From the NCBI RefSeq assembly GCF_000512585.2, contig NC_089247.1, positions 124,001 through 188,000 of the forward strand: a stretch of DNA of 64,000 nt, given 5' to 3'. This document shows positions 60,650 to 64,000 of the stretch, in pieces. Every line of letters starts with the position of its first letter. Position 1 is the stretch's first letter. The notes beneath the pieces are model-generated. The model saw only the letters and a program-made list of their open reading frames with translations, was not told where the DNA came from and ran no database searches. A program made the translations under genes and the position numbers. This DNA comes from Kwoniella bestiolae CBS 10118. Lineage: Eukaryota; Basidiomycota; Tremellomycetes; Tremellales; Cryptococcaceae.

Positions 60650-61114
60650 TTTGGGGTATTATCAATATCACTTCACGCACAAATATAGTGATATAGTGGA
60701 ACCGAAGCATGGCTGCTCGCTATCAAATGTGTCTTGCTCGCCATCAAAACAACCCTACACGTGGTGAAATGAGAGACTGACGTCATCACTTCTTCCTCGT
60801 TGACAAGTCAGTCTCGATAGACATAGGCGGTCTATGATCCTTTGTCTGTCAGTCGCATCTTGCTTGAATGAATGATGATACATAGAAGGCTTGGATTATC
60901 ATAGCCAGTCAAGGTACGACAGCTCTCACAACGCAGCGATAGGACACAAGGGTTGGACATACGAGGTGGTACAGGCTTGACGATTGCAACAAGGTTGGAC
61001 CCATTCATCATAGGAACAACTCATATCGATCAGAGTCCCAAACAATCCGAGCGAACCCACCAACACCGTGTATAGTAATTCGAAAAATTAGATCATAGTG
61101 AAGCACAGCTAGAT
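60650..61114. promoter_or_regulatory. Divergent promoter of ALG14 and the LRR gene
   Basis: About 465 nt, no gene seen. Confidence 0.45.
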
Positions 61115-62501
61115 ATGGCTGTGATACTGCGGAGTAATACCGATTTGGTGTATCTGCCTGATCATGGATTCGTAGGAGAGGAGGGGGGTGAGTTATAGTT
61201 TACTATCTCTTCGCCTCGTCCGGAACATGTTCGCTTCAGCTCTTACATACTATCCATCATCGTAAATTCACCTTGAGCTAAGCTGTCCCCCCTTCGCTCC
61301 ACACCTAGCCCTCCGCATCCTCCCCCAGATAACCCGCCAGATCCACCGCCTAGACATCTCACACAACCTCCTCGGTCCCTCCGGGACACTCACCCTCTTC
61401 AAGGGCCTGTCCACCCTGCGTCTGCGGCACTCCTCTCCCGAGCTCGGTCTGGGTCTATGGGGATTGAAAGAGGTTAATCTGGGGAACAACAACCTAGATG
61501 ATATTGCGTTGGACGGTGTGCTCGCATACGCTAAGAAGGATGTATGGCTGAAGCGAGTTCTGGTTCATGGGAATGAAATTACCTTGAACGAGGGGAATGT
61601 GGGGAGTGTAGTAAATTCATTAAACTCTAGTCATATCTCCTCATTATCGCTTGTCAACAATACTTCGATCTCCCAGAAGGGGTTGGTGAAGTTCTTGGGT
61701 CTACTGGATTCAAGCGAGCTCAGACAGCTATTGTTGTCCGCTTGTAATCTCACGTCGGAAGATGGGGTCATCGAAGCTATAGTAGAGTATTTGGGATCAG
61801 GTAGATCAAGGAATTTGGAGAGTCTGGAGCTCAATGGGAATCACCTAGGTGCGAGGGGGGTGACCGACATTGTAGATGCTATTGAGAGTGGGAATTACAC
61901 TATAACCTCAGTGGGATTATTGGCGAATCATAGTTTATCTGATCAGCTGGTCGACCTTGAAGACAACGATAATACCAATGATACTATAGATGAAAATGGT
62001 GGTGGAAGGGATCCTAGACTAATAGATAGGAGAGAAGAAAACAGGATAATAGAATATCAAGTGCACCGACGTCTACCCGAGGTCCTCAATCGAAATAGGA
62101 TCTTGACCAAACGGATACGTCAGGCTGCGTTGAAGGCATTAGTTCCAGCTAGGATCATACTGAATGCTCTGCCCCTTTCGGACGAGGAGATTGCTCAGAG
62201 GGTTATCCAAGATATATCGAATGGTCATTCGTCGAATATGGCTGGGTTTAGACTGTTGGAGCTGCCTGAAGAAGTTATACATCTCATTGTGAGGCATACG
62301 TCCGATGATCCGTGGGCGTTTAGTGAGACGCAATGGACGAGACTGCGGCAGGAAGTTATGGGTAGGGATAGTCTAAGAAAGGCGAGTGAGTTGAGTGTTA
62401 GTAGGCTGAGGGGGAAGTTGCCGGATGAGAACAGGGAGGTTGAAAGGGAGATGAGAGGGGATTGGCTCAGGAGGGGGAGGTGGGATAAATGGGAGAGGTG
62501 A
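61115..62501 (+). CDS. Leucine-rich-repeat protein, 5' end uncertain
   Basis: RNase-inhibitor-type leucine-rich repeats: HRLDISHNLLGPSGTLTLFK, VNLGNNNLDDIALDGVLAYA, LVHGNEITLNEGN, LSLVNNTSISQKGLVKFLGL, LLLSACNLTSEDGVIEAIVE and LELNGNHLGARGVTDIVDAI. After an Asp/Asn-rich linker the C-terminus is helical and basic. A likely first exon at about 61115 reads MAVILRSNTDLVYLPDHGFV, but the donor GTGAGT after it is in phase 1 and does not fit the second exon; a weaker donor at gtagga with acceptor ttgag would. Stop at 62499-62501. Similar small LRR proteins bind partners; the partner here is unknown. Confidence 0.75.
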
Positions 62502-62843
62502 GGGGAGAGGCGTTAGAGCCGATATGTCGAGTTTAATATCTGGGTACGTAGGGTGGGAGGAAAGAGAACTCGCTGTTCTCATTTTGTATGTATGTGTTGT
62601 AGTCATCAAGATCACCTCCGTGATCCATTGCCGACATGGTCCTATACCTATACAATGCATGATATTGCTATCTATAGATGTATAGATGATCTCATACTCC
62701 AGTCAGTCACGTGACTAGCCGAGATGATGGTGAAGGGTGAGATAACCTTGAAGCTGGGATGATAAACTCTCTTTGTTTGGTTCCTCATCCTCTCCTCTTA
62801 TCTTCCACCCAATAAGCAATTCGTGTATACTCGGCCAGACACC
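62502..62843. promoter_or_regulatory. Promoter of the Zn(II)2Cys6 regulator
   Basis: About 340 nt between the LRR stop and the next start. It contains AGTCACGTGACT at 62705-62716. Confidence 0.5.
62705..62716. promoter_or_regulatory. 12-nt palindrome with CACGTG core
   Basis: AGTCACGTGACT, a perfect palindrome 128 nt upstream of the Zn2Cys6 start. CACGTG is the bHLH (Cbf1/Pho4-type) core. Binding not shown. Confidence 0.5.
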
Positions 62844-64000
62844 ATGTCCAGCATAGTCGCATCGTCCTCCTCCGACCCTTCATCCCTAAGGAAGCGAGCG
62901 AGTAAAGCGTGTTCCCGGTGTAGACGATACAGGACTAAATGTGTACCACTCAGACCGGATGCTGTCGGTGAACCTCCTTGTGAATCTTGTAGGGCCTTGG
63001 GAGTGGAGCATGAGTGGTGAGCGTTCTCTTTCGGATCTCATCCTCTCTGATTCATATGATGTCCCTGCCAATCTAGGTGATCCACGATCTCGCTGACTGT
63101 AATTGTCCCTTAGCACCTTTCTTCCAAGAGGACAATCTGCCTTGGACAGATCGGTAAGCACCAAACCAATCAACCTTGTTCCCATGAGGCATGTCCGCTA
63201 ATCCTTCCCATGTCGTTAGCACCGCCGCCGGCCACTTAGAGACCCAACATCAGAGTACGCCTCCTCCCAACACTCCCGCTCACTTTCACCCCAGCATCAT
63301 CGACTTGCTTCCCATAATCATCTACCCATCAGTCCCATCACCTCCCCCTCACCCCCTCGTACCAACAACACTTCGCTCCCGCCCCCCTCAGAAGTCATCG
63401 AGGCGATACGGCACTACGTCTCATCCTACTTCCAACTGGGATTCCTGCACAAAGCATTATTTGTCGAAAGATATACCTCGCACCCCGAGTCCGTCTCGCA
63501 GTTCCTCTTATTGGCTATATGCTCGATCGCTGCGCCGTTTACTCCTACCTTGGTGAGTCGGTATGGAGGGAAGAAGAGAGCTACAGATTTCTTTCTGGGG
63601 AAGGCGGATGAGATTTTGGGGAGGGAGATGGTTAGGCCGAGCTTGGAGAGGGCTCAGGCTTGTGAGTTGGCTTAAGGTCTTGTCGCTGACGGATGTAGCT
63701 GATGGAGGTGAGATGTCAGTTCTGCTGCTGGGTGTTACTGAGTGGGGTCAGGGGAATGGCCCGAAGGCTTGGGTGAGTGGTCTCTGCTAGTCCGATGGAG
63801 GCTTAGAGCTTACTGTTAGCGATGTTTAGATGCTTATTGGGACTGCTGTGCGGAGTGAGTTCCTCAATGATACTATCATCGCCTTAGACACTGACATCTT
63901 GCGTAGTGGCTGGTTTTCTAGGTCTACATCGTGAATCAACCTATCAACTACCACCCAACCCTTCGGCAGAAGAAGTGATAGAATCGGAAGTAGCTCGGTC
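62844..64000 (+). CDS. Zn(II)2Cys6 fungal transcription factor (3' partial)
   Basis: Nuclear regulator. Start at 62844 (MSSIVASSSSDPSSLRKRAS). The binuclear zinc cluster is CSRCRRYRTKC, a 12-residue loop, then CESCRALGVEHEW plus a final Cys rebuilt across an intron (tg|c). After a Pro/Ser-rich linker the fungal-specific domain begins with VIEAIRHYVSSYFQLGFLHK, then ALFVERYTSHPESVSQFLLL and AICSIAAPFTPTLVSRYGG. It ends off the right edge at GFLGLHRESTYQLPPNPSAE. The C-terminal half is missing, so target genes cannot be inferred. Confidence 0.9.

Noticed and set aside
8..63990. tRNA genes, transposons and CRISPR arrays
   Set aside because: I looked for B-box-like words, transposase or reverse transcriptase motifs and regular repeats, and found none that held up; a covariance-model or repeat search was not possible.

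Overview
The window is nuclear DNA of a filamentous or yeast-like basidiomycete. The genes are dense, on both strands, and cut by many 50-80 nt GT-AG introns with very small exons. Gene content and protein style point to Tremellomycetes (Cryptococcus/Kwoniella-like). That placement is a judgement from sequence style, not a database result. I see about 27 protein-coding genes, no rRNA, tRNA, CRISPR or recognisable transposon.

Left part (1-13.6 kb): the 3' end of an aldo-keto reductase gene, then a two-finger C2H2 transcription factor, a hydantoinase A / DUF917 (S-methyl thiohydantoin desulfurase-type) fusion enzyme, a 2-oxoglutarate/Fe(II) oxygenase and an NCS1 nucleobase/hydantoin-type permease. 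The last four look like a nitrogen-scavenging catabolic cluster. GATA-type sites, including a perfect inverted pair, lie in its promoters. This is my leading candidate for an undescribed system.

Middle part (13.9-31.8 kb): a mitochondrial MDL1-type ABC exporter, a low-complexity mitochondrial protein of four exons, the proteasome lid subunit RPN8, a serine/threonine dehydratase with repeated promoter motifs, a membrane-anchored S10 serine carboxypeptidase-like protein, and a divergent pair of a Dal5-subfamily transporter and a TauD-type dioxygenase that fits sulfonate-sulfur uptake and oxidation.

31.9-45.9 kb: a large MACPF (perforin-like) protein with a possible ubiquitin-like N-terminus, divergent from an unrecognised 214-residue protein; an NmrA-like reductase; a DUF1295 membrane protein; mitochondrial ribosomal protein uL11m; a Ure2p-type glutathione transferase; and 40S ribosomal protein uS2 (RPS0).

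46-64 kb: housekeeping and signalling genes: a dual-specificity phosphatase behind a long leader with upstream ORFs, ATG12, an unknown one-helix coiled-coil membrane protein, the RNA polymerase II CTD phosphatase FCP1, an AAA-lid-like protein without Walker motifs, ALG14, a leucine-rich-repeat protein, and the 5' part of a Zn(II)2Cys6 transcription factor running off the right edge.

Gene boundaries were set by reading splice sites by eye. Starts are the first well-placed ATG. Interior exon borders are given only where I traced them.
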